In this document: piece after piece, positions 27,188 to 37,096 of the stretch
Layout: every line of letters starts with the position of its first letter
Numbering within the stretch: position 1 is the first letter of the stretch
Source of the DNA: Cobetia sp. cqz5-12
Lineage (GTDB): Bacteria > Pseudomonadota > Gammaproteobacteria > Pseudomonadales > Halomonadaceae
Reading direction: 5' to 3'
Assembly (NCBI RefSeq): GCF_016495405.1
Contig: NZ_CP044522.1
Location: forward strand, 1,054,001-1,118,000
Length of the DNA: 64,000 nt
Notes under the pieces: generated by a model
The model's database searches: none
The model's input: only the letters and a program-made list of their open reading frames with translations
What the model was told of the DNA's origin: nothing
Program-made: the position numbers and the translations under genes

Positions 27188-27561
27188 TCGTCGGCATAGG
27201 CACGGACATCGCGCGTATCGAGCGCTTCGAGGCCGGCATGGCGCGCCATGGCGAGCGCTTTGCGCGCCGACTGCTGGGGGAAGAGGAGCTGGCGCGCTTT
27301 GCCGATCACCCTCAGCCGGCGGCCTTTCTGGCCAAGCGTTTCGCGGCCAAGGAAGCCTTCGTCAAGGCGCTGGGCACCGGCCTGCGTCAGGGCATGCGCT
27401 TCACCCAGATTCAGGTGGTCAACGACGCCCTGGGCAAGCCCTCGCTCAAGCTGTCTGACGAGGCGGAAGCCCTGACCGCGCGGGCGGGTATCCGCCATCT
27501 GCACCTGTCGATCAGTGATGAGCGTGATCAGGCCATCGCCTTCGTGGTGCTGGAGCGTTAG
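27184..27561 (+). CDS. acpS: Holo-[acyl-carrier-protein] synthase
   Basis: 125 residues. It transfers 4'-phosphopantetheine from CoA to apo-ACP. Motifs [12 protein letters not shown] (4-15) and [16 protein letters not shown] (about 50-65) carry the metal-binding Asp and Glu. The pdxJ stop overlaps its start, so its translation depends on pdxJ. Confidence 0.95.
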   Translation: MIVGIGTDIARIERFEAGMARHGERFARRLLGEEELARFADHPQPAAFLAKRFAAKEAFVKALGTGLRQGMRFTQIQVVNDALGKPSLKLSDEAEALTARAGIRHLHLSISDERDQAIAFVVLER

Positions 27562-27607
27562 CCTCCCTCGATCTGGCGCTGGATCGCGTCTCTGAACACG
27601 GCGCTCG

Positions 27608-27656
27608 AAACGACAACGCCACCCCTGCCTTGCGGCAGCGGGTGGCGTTGTCGTTT
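27608..27656. terminator. Hairpin between acpS and gacS
   Basis: A perfect 17-bp stem (27608-27624 / 27640-27656) with a further inner CTGCC/GGCAG stem lies between convergent acpS and gacS; the outer arms carry AAA and TTT ends. It is probably a bidirectional terminator. Confidence 0.8.
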
Positions 27657-27672
27657 GTGCAGGGCTGGTCTT

Positions 27673-30600
27673 TCAGGGCTGGTCTTTGGACTGGGGCTCG
27701 CTTGTCTGTGGCTTGCTTACCGATGATGAGCCTGTGTCGGAGGGCTCAGCGGGTGCGTCCGAGGGCGCGGGGGAGGACGGGGATGAGGTCTCGGCAGGGG
27801 GCGCTGTCGGCGTTTCAGACGTCTCAGCCGTCTCACCGCCGGGGCTAGCCGGTTCAAGCGGCGCGGCGAGCAAGGCCTTGGCCTCGTCGCTGTGCGACCA
27901 CTGGATCAGGCTGTCGATGGCCGCGAACAGGGCATCGACATCCTCTTCCAGCTGCGACAGGCCGCTGACGCGGATGCGGGTCTCCAGTGCCTCCACCAGC
28001 AGTGCCAGACGCGGCACGCCACAGTAGCGGCAGGCGCCGTTGAGATAATGCACGCCATCGAGCATCGCCTCGTTGTCACGCGCCTGCCAGGCGCGGCGGA
28101 TCCTGGCCTCGCTCTCCGGCAGGCTCTCGATCAGCAGCCCCAGCATCTCCAGAGCCAGGGCCTCACGGCCACCGGCCATCTCCACGCCCAGCGCCATGTC
28201 GACCACCGGCAGGTCGGCGTCCTGCTCCAGGCTGAGCTGACTCTTCGCGGCAGAGCGGGGCAGGGGCGCTGCCGGCGACGAGGACTCGGCCTGGCTGGCA
28301 GCGTCTTTCACTCCCGGCGGCAAGGCAGACGTCGCCTGACTGCGAGCAGGGCTGCGCGATTGGCTGCGTTCTGGACTGCGCGATTGGCTGCGGGCAGGGC
28401 TGCGCGATTGGCTGGATGACCGCGCGGCCTGCGGTGGCGGGTTCAGCGAAATGCCCAGATGACGGCTGAGCAGGTTGGCCAGCAGGCCCTCGTCGATGGG
28501 CTTGATCAGGTAATCATCCATGCCTTCCGCCAGCAGCTCTCGCCGTTCATGCGCCAGTGCATGGGCGGTGAGGGCGATCACCGGCAGGTGGCGGTTGCCC
28601 TCGCGATGTTGATGACGCAGCGCCTTGGTGGCTTCCAGCCCGTTCATGCCCGGCATCTGGATATCCATCAGGACGGCATCCACGACCTGCTCCTGAGCCA
28701 AGGCCAGCGCCTCTTCGCCACTCTGGGCGGCCAGGGTGTCCAGCCCCATGTCGGTCAACAGCTCCTCGGCCAACAGTCGGTTGGAGGGGTTGTCGTCGAC
28801 CACCATCACGCACTTGCGAGGCTGCGCAGGCGTTTCCTGACGCGCAGGCTGGGCGGTGAGCTCAGGCCGCGGGCCGGCTGATGTCGTCTTGGCAGGCGTG
28901 CTGGCTGGCTTGGCGGCTGGTGCCGTGCCTGCGTCCTGCTCACGTGTGGCCGGCTCGAACGAGGTGAAGGAGGCGCTGCGCGGCGCCTGAGTCGGGTCGC
29001 GGTGAGGTGAATGCAGCAGATTGGCCAGCTTGTGACGCATCTGCAGGCGCGTGACCGGCTTGCTGACCACTTCGTCGATGCCGTACTGCTGCAGGTTCTC
29101 GGCGTCGGCGGGCAGGGGCGCGTTCAGCAGACCCAACACGCGACACGGCAGATGCTTGAGGCGCGCGCCCCATTCATCCAGCCGCTTGAGGTCGCGGCTC
29201 TCCAGCGCGACGACCACCAGGTCCGGCTGCTCTTCGATACCGACCAGCGTCAGTGACCAGCGGGTCAGCAGGTAACTCAGGGCGCGACGGGTGGCCGAGT
29301 GTGGCTCGATCAGGCAGATGCGTTGATGATCGAACACGACTTCGCGCGGGCGCTCCTCGATGCTGCTGACCGCCACCGGCACGCTGAACAGGAAGGTGGA
29401 GCCGTGGCCGGGCAGGCTGTCGACCTGGATCTCGCCGCCCATCTGCTCGACCAGTCGCTTGGAGATCATCAGCCCCAGGCCGGTGCCGCCGAACTGGCGT
29501 GCTCGTGACGGATCTCCCTGTGAGAAGGCCTGGAACAGGCGATTGCGCTGGGCGCTATCCATGCCGATGCCGGTGTCTGCCACCGCGATCTTGAGGCGGG
29601 TGTTGCTGCCGGAGAGGTCATCCACCATCACGCGCACGATGACTTCGCCGCGCTCGGTGAACTTGACGGCATTGGCGACCAGATTCGTCACCACCTGCTT
29701 GATGCGCAGCGGGTCGCCCTCGAAGCGCTGCGGCACGTCGTCATAGACAAGCCCGAGTAGATGCAGATGCTTGCGATGGGCCTCCGGGGCATGCATGGCG
29801 AGCACTTCCTCGATCAGCGGCTCGATGTCCATCTGCACCTTCTCCAGCTCGAGCTTGCCGGCTTCGATCTTGGAGAAGTCGAGAATGTCATTGATCAATG
29901 ACATCAGGCTCGAGGAGGCATTCTGCATGTGGCCCAGCCAGTCGCGCTGGCGGTTGTCCAGATCACTGCGCCCCAGCAGGTTGCTGAAGCCGATGATGCC
30001 GTTGAGTGGCGTGCGGATCTCATGGCTCATGTTGGCCAGGAATTCCGACTTGATGCGGTTGGCTTCCAGCGCCTTGCGGCGCGCCATGTCGAGCTCGATG
30101 TTCTTGATCTCGACGGTTTCCATCGACTCGTGCAGGTCCTGGGTGGTCTGTTCGATCTGGTCCTGCATGTCCTCGCGGGCGCGCTTGAGCTGCTCGACGC
30201 TGCGGTTGTAGTTCTCGGCCAGCTCGCTGAGGTCGTCATTGCCTGCCACCGGCAGCTGGCGGTGTGTCTCGCCGCGCGCCAGGCAGGTCAAAGCCTCGCC
30301 CAGTTCATGCAGCGGCTGCAGCATGCGGCGCGAGCCATGGAAGGCCAGCAGCAGCAGCGCCAGCCCGAAGACCAGATTGGCCAGCCCGTAGCCGACCAGC
30401 AGCTGGTAGCGATGCAGCACCAGGCGGGTGTCGGAGGCCTCCAGCACCAGCCACGACATCTGCTCGCCGCGCTGCGCCTCGCGCCACGGGTCGATGACCG
30501 GCATCACCATCACCAGCGAGTCCGGGTCCGAGGGGTAGGCCTGACTCTCGACCAGCGCGCTGGTCTCCGGGCGCTGGCTGGGGCCGAGATGCAACAGAGT

Positions 30601-30867
30601 GCCGCCGTTGGCGGTGCGCAGCGTCAGGGCGCGCACGTCGCGCTGGTCGATCAGCATCTGGGCCTGCTCGTGCAGGCGCTGGTCGTCAGCGGCGAGGGCG
30701 GCGTTGGCCATGCCCGGCATGATGGCCTGCATGCTGGCCTGCAGGCGCTCCATCATGGCCAGGCGCTCACCGCTGATCTCGCGGTCCACCGCATACAGGC
30801 TGAACATCAGGCTGGTGGCGAGGGGCAGCAGCAAGAGGGCAAGCTGGAATCGGGTACGAAGCAGCAT
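27673..30867 (-). CDS. gacS: Hybrid sensor histidine kinase BarA/GacS
   Basis: 1064 residues. Membrane helices at about 8-26 and 157-177 flank a periplasmic sensor domain; a HAMP domain follows (about 178-232). HisKA has [10 protein letters not shown] with phospho-His282; the ATPase domain has [16 protein letters not shown] and [14 protein letters not shown] degenerate receiver-like domain precedes the true receiver ([28 protein letters not shown]), and an HPt domain ([11 protein letters not shown]) is near 945. The kinase feeds the GacA response regulator and the Csr/Rsm RNAs. Between receiver and HPt is a Ser-Arg repeat; the C-terminal 70 residues are Pro/Ser/Thr-rich. Confidence 0.93.
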   Translation of the reverse strand: MLLRTRFQLALLLLPLATSLMFSLYAVDREISGERLAMMERLQASMQAIMPGMANAALAADDQRLHEQAQMLIDQRDVRALTLRTANGGTLLHLGPSQRPETSALVESQAYPSDPDSLVMVMPVIDPWREAQRGEQMSWLVLEASDTRLVLHRYQLLVGYGLANLVFGLALLLLAFHGSRRMLQPLHELGEALTCLARGETHRQLPVAGNDDLSELAENYNRSVEQLKRAREDMQDQIEQTTQDLHESMETVEIKNIELDMARRKALEANRIKSEFLANMSHEIRTPLNGIIGFSNLLGRSDLDNRQRDWLGHMQNASSSLMSLINDILDFSKIEAGKLELEKVQMDIEPLIEEVLAMHAPEAHRKHLHLLGLVYDDVPQRFEGDPLRIKQVVTNLVANAVKFTERGEVIVRVMVDDLSGSNTRLKIAVADTGIGMDSAQRNRLFQAFSQGDPSRARQFGGTGLGLMISKRLVEQMGGEIQVDSLPGHGSTFLFSVPVAVSSIEERPREVVFDHQRICLIEPHSATRRALSYLLTRWSLTLVGIEEQPDLVVVALESRDLKRLDEWGARLKHLPCRVLGLLNAPLPADAENLQQYGIDEVVSKPVTRLQMRHKLANLLHSPHRDPTQAPRSASFTSFEPATREQDAGTAPAAKPASTPAKTTSAGPRPELTAQPARQETPAQPRKCVMVVDDNPSNRLLAEELLTDMGLDTLAAQSGEEALALAQEQVVDAVLMDIQMPGMNGLEATKALRHQHREGNRHLPVIALTAHALAHERRELLAEGMDDYLIKPIDEGLLANLLSRHLGISLNPPPQAARSSSQSRSPARSQSRSPERSQSRSPARSQATSALPPGVKDAASQAESSSPAAPLPRSAAKSQLSLEQDADLPVVDMALGVEMAGGREALALEMLGLLIESLPESEARIRRAWQARDNEAMLDGVHYLNGACRYCGVPRLALLVEALETRIRVSGLSQLEEDVDALFAAIDSLIQWSHSDEAKALLAAPLEPASPGGETAETSETPTAPPAETSSPSSPAPSDAPAEPSDTGSSSVSKPQTSEPQSKDQP
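28341..28414. repeat. 24-bp tandem repeat inside gacS (Ser-Arg linker)
   Basis: Three near-identical 24-bp units encode SQSRSPAR / SQSRSPER / SQSRSPAR in the linker between the receiver and HPt domains. It is in frame (eight codons per unit), so copy-number change would alter linker length without frameshift. Confidence 0.9.
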
Positions 30868-30946
30868 GGCAATCCATCGTCAAAGGGCGAACGAGCATCA
30901 GCGGCAAGCATACCTCGCGCTCTTGAGCGAAGCGATGGCGAGCGCC

Positions 30947-30975
30947 CTGACAGGGCTGGGCGGGAGCGATATACT
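30947..30975 (+). promoter_or_regulatory. Sigma-70 promoter of cysM
   Basis: CTGACA (30947-30952), a 17-nt spacer and TATACT (30970-30975) match the sigma-70 consensus well and point to the cysM-rlmD-relA-mazG genes. The leader would be about 105 nt. Confidence 0.7.
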
Positions 30976-31088
30976 GCGCGCATCATCTACACCCCGACGC
31001 GGCCCCCCGTTCGTCCTTGGTCCCGATGCCAGCGCCTGACCGCTGTCATTCGGCTGTCCGGGCGCGGCGTCTCTGGAGTCTGCCTCTC

Positions 31089-32075
31089 ATGTCTCATCTC
31101 AGCGAAACCCCCGGTGACGCCATCCCTGGCGCGTCCGATTATCCCAGTCTTGCAGATGTCGTCGGCAACACGCCGCTGGTGCGCCTGACGCGCATCACCG
31201 CAGGCCGCAACAATGTGCTGCTGGCCAAGCTGGAGGGTCACAACCCCGCCGGTTCGGTCAAGGATCGTCCGGCGCTTTCCATGTTCCAGGAGGCGGAAGC
31301 GCGCGGCGAGATCTCTCCCGGCGATACCCTGATCGAAGCGACCTCCGGCAATACCGGCATCGCGCTGGCCATGACGGCGGCCATCAAGGGTTACCGCATG
31401 GTGCTGGTGATGCCGGCCAGTGCCTCCAGCGAGCGCAAGCAGGCGATGGGCGCCTACGGGGCCACGCTGATCGAAGCCGATGGCATGGAGCACGCGCGGG
31501 ACCTGGCCGAGGGGATGATCGCGCGTGGTGAGGGCAAGGCGCTGGATCAGTTCGCCAACCAGGACAATCCGCTGGCGCACTACCGCACCACCGGGCCGGA
31601 ACTCTGGCAGCAGACCCATGGGCGCATCACGCACTTCGTGTCCTCGATGGGCACCACCGGCACCATCATGGGCACCTCGCGCTATCTGAAGGAGCAGAAT
31701 CCGGCCATCGAGATCGTCGGCCTGCAACCTGCCGAAGGCGCCAGCATCGCGGGTATCCGCCGCTGGCCTGCCGAGTATCTGCCGCGGATCTTCGATGCCT
31801 CACGCATCGACCGCACGCTGGATATCGGCCAGCACGAAGCCGAAGTCTGCATGCGCCGTCTGGCGCGCGAAGAAGGCATCCTGGCGGGTGTCTCCTCCGG
31901 CGGTGCGCTGGCGGGCGCGCTCAAGCTCGCCGAGCAGGTCGAGAATGCGGTCATCGTGTTCATCGTCTGTGACCGGGGAGACCGCTATCTCTCGACAGGC
32001 CTCTACACCCAGGACGACGACATGACTCAGCAGGACACGCCCCACAATGAAGCCGTCGCAGGGGAGCGTTCCTGA
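31089..32075 (+). CDS. cysM: Cysteine synthase B
   Basis: 328 residues from ATG 31089 (TGGAG about 10 nt upstream). It is a PLP enzyme converting O-acetylserine and sulfide or thiosulfate to cysteine or S-sulfocysteine. PLP Lys58 lies in NPAGSVKDRPA; the substrate loop TSGNTGIALAM and the phosphate-binding GTTGTIMG are present. Sequence and neighbours (next to gacS, rlmD and relA, as in Pseudomonas) favour CysM over CysK. Its TGA overlaps the rlmD ATG. Confidence 0.93.
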   Translation: MSHLSETPGDAIPGASDYPSLADVVGNTPLVRLTRITAGRNNVLLAKLEGHNPAGSVKDRPALSMFQEAEARGEISPGDTLIEATSGNTGIALAMTAAIKGYRMVLVMPASASSERKQAMGAYGATLIEADGMEHARDLAEGMIARGEGKALDQFANQDNPLAHYRTTGPELWQQTHGRITHFVSSMGTTGTIMGTSRYLKEQNPAIEIVGLQPAEGASIAGIRRWPAEYLPRIFDASRIDRTLDIGQHEAEVCMRRLAREEGILAGVSSGGALAGALKLAEQVENAVIVFIVCDRGDRYLSTGLYTQDDDMTQQDTPHNEAVAGERS

Positions 32076-33478
32076 TGGCGCTGCTCGGACAGAAGCGACC
32101 GGCGCGCAAGCCGACCCGTCGCGAGAAGGAAGTGGCCAGCCGTGGCACCCGCAATGCCAGCGACGCCGACAGCCAGTGGCTGACGGTCGACCGCCTGGCC
32201 CATGACGGGCGCGGCATCGCCCATGACGAGAGCGGCAAGACCCAGTTCATCGATCAGGCCTTGCCCGGCGAGCGCGTGACGCTGGCCATCCACCGCACCC
32301 ACAAGCGCTTCAATGAGGCGCATGTGCGTGCACGTGACAACGCGGCTGACAGTCGCGTGACGCCGCCCTGTGCCTATTTCGGCAGCTGTGGCGGCTGTGA
32401 TCTGCAGCACATGGCGCTGGATGCACAACGCACTCATAAGGTGCAGGTGCTGGGCGAACATGCGACACGCAATGGCGTGACGCTGCCCGAGATTCAGCCG
32501 CTGGGCGAAGATGAAAGCCGTTATCGCCGTCGCGCGCGTATCGGCGTACGCGTGACCGATGCCGGTGAGTTGCAGTTCGGCTTCCGGGGACGCGGCAGCA
32601 ACCAGCTGGTCGATATCACCACCTGCAGCGTGCTGGTGCCGGAGCTGGACCGTCTGCTCGCGCCGCTGCGTGAGCTGATCGAAAGCCTCGAGGCGCCCAA
32701 GCGTCTGGGCCATCTGGAGCTGACCGCTGCCGAAGGGCAGGTCATCGTGGTGGTGCGCCAACTCAAGGCGGTGCCGCGTGATGCGCAGCGCTGGCAGGCC
32801 TTCGCCGAGCAGCACGGCCTGGTGGTCGGCTGGCGGGTCGGACGTGATCCGGTGGTGCTGGAGTGGCTGTCGGGCACGCCGAACGCCGCGTATTCGCTGA
32901 ATATCGGCGCAACGACGCTGCGTCTTGCCTTCTCGCCGGGCGACTTCGTGCAGGTCAATGCGGCGCTCAATCAGCGCCTGATCGACACCGCCTTCGAATG
33001 GCTGGGCGACGTCAGTGGCCTCAAGGTGATGGACCTCTACGCCGGGGTCGGCAACCTGACGCTGGCGGCTGCCGCAGCCGGCGCCAGTGAGGTGACGGGC
33101 ATCGAGGGCAGTCAGGGCATGGTCGATCAGCTGATGGCCAACGCCGAAGCCAACGGGCTGGCGCAGGTGAGTGCACGTCGAGCGGACCTGAGCAAGGCCC
33201 TGCCGTCACTCGAGGGTATCGACCTTCTGGTACTAGACCCGCCGCGTGATGGCGCTCAGCCTCTCTGCGAGGAGCTGGCACGTGATCTGCATGCTGGGAG
33301 GGTCAGCCGAGTGCCGCAGCGTGTGCTGTATATCGCCTGTGACCCGACCACGCTGATGCGTGATGCACGGCTGTTGCAGGACGCCGGTTATCGCGTCACA
33401 CGTGCCCTGATGGCGGACATGTTCGTTCACACGGCACATCTGGAATCGATGTTGCTGCTGGAGCGGGCGGAAGACTGA
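32075..33478 (+). CDS. rlmD: 23S rRNA (uracil-1939-C5) methyltransferase
   Basis: 467 residues. An N-terminal TRAM domain (about 33-95) is followed by 4Fe-4S ligands CAYFGSCGGC (about 107-116) and a further Cys in TTCSVL. The SAM-binding region has DLYAGVGNLTL, and catalytic Cys lies in YIACDPTTLMRDA near the C-terminus, with a substrate-binding LDPPRDGA before it. It makes m5U1939 in 23S rRNA. One-base overlap with cysM. Confidence 0.95.
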   Translation: MALLGQKRPARKPTRREKEVASRGTRNASDADSQWLTVDRLAHDGRGIAHDESGKTQFIDQALPGERVTLAIHRTHKRFNEAHVRARDNAADSRVTPPCAYFGSCGGCDLQHMALDAQRTHKVQVLGEHATRNGVTLPEIQPLGEDESRYRRRARIGVRVTDAGELQFGFRGRGSNQLVDITTCSVLVPELDRLLAPLRELIESLEAPKRLGHLELTAAEGQVIVVVRQLKAVPRDAQRWQAFAEQHGLVVGWRVGRDPVVLEWLSGTPNAAYSLNIGATTLRLAFSPGDFVQVNAALNQRLIDTAFEWLGDVSGLKVMDLYAGVGNLTLAAAAAGASEVTGIEGSQGMVDQLMANAEANGLAQVSARRADLSKALPSLEGIDLLVLDPPRDGAQPLCEELARDLHAGRVSRVPQRVLYIACDPTTLMRDARLLQDAGYRVTRALMADMFVHTAHLESMLLLERAED

Positions 33479-33534
33479 GGCGGTGCCCTCGGGCACTGTC
33501 ATCAAGATGGCAAGATATTCAAGGACATAGGGTC

Positions 33535-35799
33535 ATGGTCAAGGTGCGCGAAGATCAGCCGCTGACCGATAGCGGTGGTGTGGACATCCCGGTGTGGGTC
33601 GCGCGACTGCGCGAGGAAGTCCCGTCGGTGAATGCCGAGGTCATGGTGCAGGCCTGTGAAGTGGCGCTCAAGGTGGCGCGCGAGGCGGACGCCCGCGGTG
33701 ACAAGCCGTGGCGCGAGCCGCTGCGCAGTTTCCGTTTCAGTCTCGAGATGGCCGACATCCTGTCGGAACTCAAGCTTGACCAACCGGCGCTGGTCGCGGC
33801 CGTGCTCTATCGCGCGGTGCGTGAAGGGCATCTGGGGCTTGAGGCCATCGAGAAGCATTTCGGCAAGGAAGTGGCACGCCTGATCGATGGCGTGCTCAAC
33901 ATGGCCGCCATCAGTCAGCTGCAGGCGCCGAGTCATGGCATGGCGCAGCATGACCAGCAGGACAACCTGCGCAAGATGCTGGTGTCGATGATCGATGATG
34001 TGCGCATCGCGCTGATCAAGATCGCCGAACGTACCGTCGCCCTGCGTCACGTCAAGGATGCCCCGCGCGAGAAGCGCATGCGCGTGGCCAGCGAAGTCTT
34101 CGATATCTACGGGCCGCTGGCGCACCGTCTGGGCATCGGTCAGCTCAAGTGGGAGCTGGAGGACCTGTCCTTCCGCTACCGCGAGGAAGATGAATACAAG
34201 ACCATCGCCAGGCAGCTGTCCGAGAAGCGCCTGGAGCGTGAGCACTACATCGCCGACCTGCTGGTCGAGATGCGCACTCTGATGAGCGAGCAGGGCATCA
34301 AGCACTTCGATGTCGCGGGCCGTGCCAAGCACATCTACTCCATCTGGCGGAAGATGAAGATCAAGCGCATCGCCTTCTCCCAGGTGTATGACGTGCGCGC
34401 GGTACGGATTCTGGTCGGCACCGTCAGCGATTGCTACACGGCGCTTGGGATCGTGCACTCGCGCTGGCACCACGTACCGCATGAGTTTGACGACTACATC
34501 GCCAACCCCAAGAAGAATGGCTACCAGTCACTGCACACTGCGGTGGTGGGGCCGAGCAACAAGGTCATCGAGATCCAGATCCGTACCTTCGACATGCACG
34601 AGGAGGCGGAGCTGGGCGTGTGTGCCCACTGGCGTTACAAGGGCCACGATGTCGGCCACAAGAGTCGTAGCTACGAGGACAAGATCGCCTGGTTGCGTCA
34701 GGTGCTCGAATGGCAGGACGAAGTCGGCGAGAACGGCGGCCAGGAGGCGATCCGTCAGGGGCTGAGCTCCGATGTCGCGCCGGACCGCATCTATGTCTTC
34801 ACGCCGGAAGGGCATGTCATCGACCTGCCCAAGATCGCGACGCCGATCGACTTCGCCTACCGCGTGCACACCGAGGTCGGCCATCGCTGTCGGGGTGCCA
34901 AGGTCGACGGGCGCATCGTGCCGCTGACCTACAAGCTCAAGACCGGCCAGCAGGTCGAGATCCTGACCGCCACCAAGGGCGGCCCGAGCCGCGACTGGCT
35001 CAACCCGAATCTGGGCTACGTGCGCACCTCGCGGGCCCGCGCCAAGATCCAGACCTGGTTCAAGCTGCAGGCACGCGATCAGAACGTCGATGAGGGCAAG
35101 GCGCTGCTCGAGAAGGAATTCTCGCGGCTGGCGCTGGAGAATCTCGACCGCGACAAGCTGGCCAACGCCGTCAATTACCCGACGCGTGATGACATGTACG
35201 CCGCCATCGGCGCGGGCGATCTGCGCGTCGGCCAGGTACTGCATCAGGCCCAGCAGCTGTTCGGCGATACCGATGATCAGGAGCAGCTCGAGCGCCTGCT
35301 GCGTCAGCGCAAGCCGCAGGGCAAGGAAAAGCCCGACGCCGTCATGGTGCTGGGGGTCGGCAATCTGAAGACCACCATGGCCAACTGCTGTCACCCGGTG
35401 CCAGGCGATCAGATCGCCGGTTTCATCACCCAGGGGCGCGGCGTGACCGTGCACCGTCAGGACTGCCCGAACCTGATCCAGCTGCGTTCGGACGAGCCGC
35501 GTCGCATCGTCGATGTCGACTGGGGGCAGCGCTCGCGCAATCAGTATCCGGTGGATATCGAGATCCAGGCCTGGGACCGCTCCGGCCTGCTGCGTGATGT
35601 CACCAACGTGCTGAGCGGCGACAAGGTCAATGTGCTGTCGGTGAACACGCGCACCGATCAGCTCGACAACATCGCCACGCTCAAGATCACGCTGGAAGTC
35701 GAGAACCTCGACGTGCTGGGGCGCGTATTCGCCCGCATCCAGCAGCTGCCCAACATCATCGACGTCAAGCGCCTGCGGGTCGGGGGCGACAAGGCATGA
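33535..35799 (+). CDS. relA: GTP pyrophosphokinase RelA
   Basis: 754 residues. It makes (p)ppGpp on stalled ribosomes. The N-terminal HD hydrolase domain is degenerate (VLYRAVREG where SpoT has the HD pair), so it is synthetase-only. The synthetase domain carries RAVRILV, SRWHHVPHEFDDYIANPKKN and GYQSLHT. TGS (about 405-465), helical, zinc-finger (CCHPVPGDQIAGF, then HRQDCPN) and C-terminal ACT domains follow. The stop overlaps mazG by 4 bp. Confidence 0.96.
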   Translation: MVKVREDQPLTDSGGVDIPVWVARLREEVPSVNAEVMVQACEVALKVAREADARGDKPWREPLRSFRFSLEMADILSELKLDQPALVAAVLYRAVREGHLGLEAIEKHFGKEVARLIDGVLNMAAISQLQAPSHGMAQHDQQDNLRKMLVSMIDDVRIALIKIAERTVALRHVKDAPREKRMRVASEVFDIYGPLAHRLGIGQLKWELEDLSFRYREEDEYKTIARQLSEKRLEREHYIADLLVEMRTLMSEQGIKHFDVAGRAKHIYSIWRKMKIKRIAFSQVYDVRAVRILVGTVSDCYTALGIVHSRWHHVPHEFDDYIANPKKNGYQSLHTAVVGPSNKVIEIQIRTFDMHEEAELGVCAHWRYKGHDVGHKSRSYEDKIAWLRQVLEWQDEVGENGGQEAIRQGLSSDVAPDRIYVFTPEGHVIDLPKIATPIDFAYRVHTEVGHRCRGAKVDGRIVPLTYKLKTGQQVEILTATKGGPSRDWLNPNLGYVRTSRARAKIQTWFKLQARDQNVDEGKALLEKEFSRLALENLDRDKLANAVNYPTRDDMYAAIGAGDLRVGQVLHQAQQLFGDTDDQEQLERLLRQRKPQGKEKPDAVMVLGVGNLKTTMANCCHPVPGDQIAGFITQGRGVTVHRQDCPNLIQLRSDEPRRIVDVDWGQRSRNQYPVDIEIQAWDRSGLLRDVTNVLSGDKVNVLSVNTRTDQLDNIATLKITLEVENLDVLGRVFARIQQLPNIIDVKRLRVGGDKA

Positions 35800-36764
35800 G
35801 TCGGCGATTCGATGCCAGTGTCGATGTCGATGCAGGCAGGCAAGTTGATACGCGCTACACCCTCGATGATCTGCTGACCCTGATGGCCGTGCTGCGTGAC
35901 CCGCAGTACGGCTGCCCCTGGGACAGCCGTCAGGATTACGCGAGTCTGGTGCCGCACACCCTGGAGGAGGCCTATGAGGTCGCCGATGTCATCGAGCGCG
36001 CCGCCGCCGATGCCAGCGTGCTCGAGGAGCTGCCGGCGGAACTGGGTGACCTGCTGTTTCAGGGCATCTTCTACGCCCAGATCGCCAGTGAGCAGCAACG
36101 CTTCGATTTCCACGACGTGATCCATGTGCTGACCGAGAAGATGCTGCACCGCCATCCGCATGTCTTCCCGGATGGGTCGCTCGCATCGCGCCGGGAGAGC
36201 ATCGCCACTCATGAGGTCGACGAAGGCTCGCTCAACGCCCAGTGGGAGTCGCTCAAGCAGCAGGAGTCCGCTGACGCGCCTGCCAGCCAGACTGCCGGCG
36301 ACAGCGTGCTGGATGGCGTGCCACTTGGCCTGCCGGCGCTGACGCGGGCGGCCAAGCTCTCGAAGAAGGCCGCGCGTTCGGGCTTTGACTGGCCGGACAC
36401 GAGTGGCGTGCTGGCCAAGATTCGTGAGGAACTCGGCGAAGTCGAGGAAGCGCTGACCGAGGGCGATACGGCCCATGCGCGCGAGGAAGTCGGAGACCTG
36501 CTGTTCGCGGTGGTCAATCTCGCGCGTACTCTCAAGGCGGACCCGGAGCAGATGCTACGCGCCACCAATGCGCGCTTCGAATCACGCTTCCGCCATGTGG
36601 AAGCCGCGATCGCCGGGCAGGGGCGTACGCTGGATGAGGCGTCGCTTGCCGAGATGGATGCGCATTGGGATGAGGCCAAGCGCCAGGAACGTGCGGTTGA
36701 GCAGGCGCGACGGGGCGATGGTGCGACGTCAGCAGCGCGTCCGGTGACGCCGCTGGTTCGGTGA
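35796..36764 (+). CDS. mazG: Nucleoside triphosphate pyrophosphohydrolase MazG
   Basis: 322 residues with two MazG repeats: about 25-135 (GCPWDSRQDYASLVPHTLEE, then ELPAELGDLLFQGIFYAQI) and about 185-290 (IREELGEVEEAL, EEVGDLLFAVVNLAR). The all-alpha NTP pyrophosphohydrolase hydrolyses dNTPs and, in E. coli, limits ppGpp effects, which fits its coupling to relA. The linker between repeats and the C-terminal tail are somewhat longer than in E. coli (263 residues). Confidence 0.95.
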   Translation: MSRRFDASVDVDAGRQVDTRYTLDDLLTLMAVLRDPQYGCPWDSRQDYASLVPHTLEEAYEVADVIERAAADASVLEELPAELGDLLFQGIFYAQIASEQQRFDFHDVIHVLTEKMLHRHPHVFPDGSLASRRESIATHEVDEGSLNAQWESLKQQESADAPASQTAGDSVLDGVPLGLPALTRAAKLSKKAARSGFDWPDTSGVLAKIREELGEVEEALTEGDTAHAREEVGDLLFAVVNLARTLKADPEQMLRATNARFESRFRHVEAAIAGQGRTLDEASLAEMDAHWDEAKRQERAVEQARRGDGATSAARPVTPLVR

Positions 36765-37096
36765 GGGAGCGTCGTTGCAGGGTATTGGGAAAAGGGCATC
36801 TGGAAAAATGTAGTAAGTTTACGCGATAGTCGGATTGTGGAGCCGAGGCCCGCGGTCGTATGCTGAGGGGAAGCGATCAGGACGCGAGTCTTGTCCTGCT
36901 TTCCGGTCTGCTGCGCCGCGGGTCTTTCCGTTTCGCGCCAGTGTCTTCACCAGCGCCAGACCGGTGTCTTCCCTCAGCCGGTTGTCATCAGGTGTCTTTG
37001 CGCAATGAGGGAATCTGTTGTCAGCTATCTGACTGTGTGCCCCTGGTGACAGGGGAAGATGACCGCGGCAGCACCGTCACTCCCAAGGAGGGTTTC
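36765..37096 (+). other. Upstream region of ppc
   Basis: 332 bp without a gene. The ppc frame stays open back to 36860, but that stretch does not resemble the PEPC N-terminus. A small stem CCCCTG-GTGA-CAGGGG (37040-37055) sits about 40 nt before the start codon. No clear promoter was found; A+T-rich DNA at 36800-36835 is the likeliest location. Confidence 0.5.
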
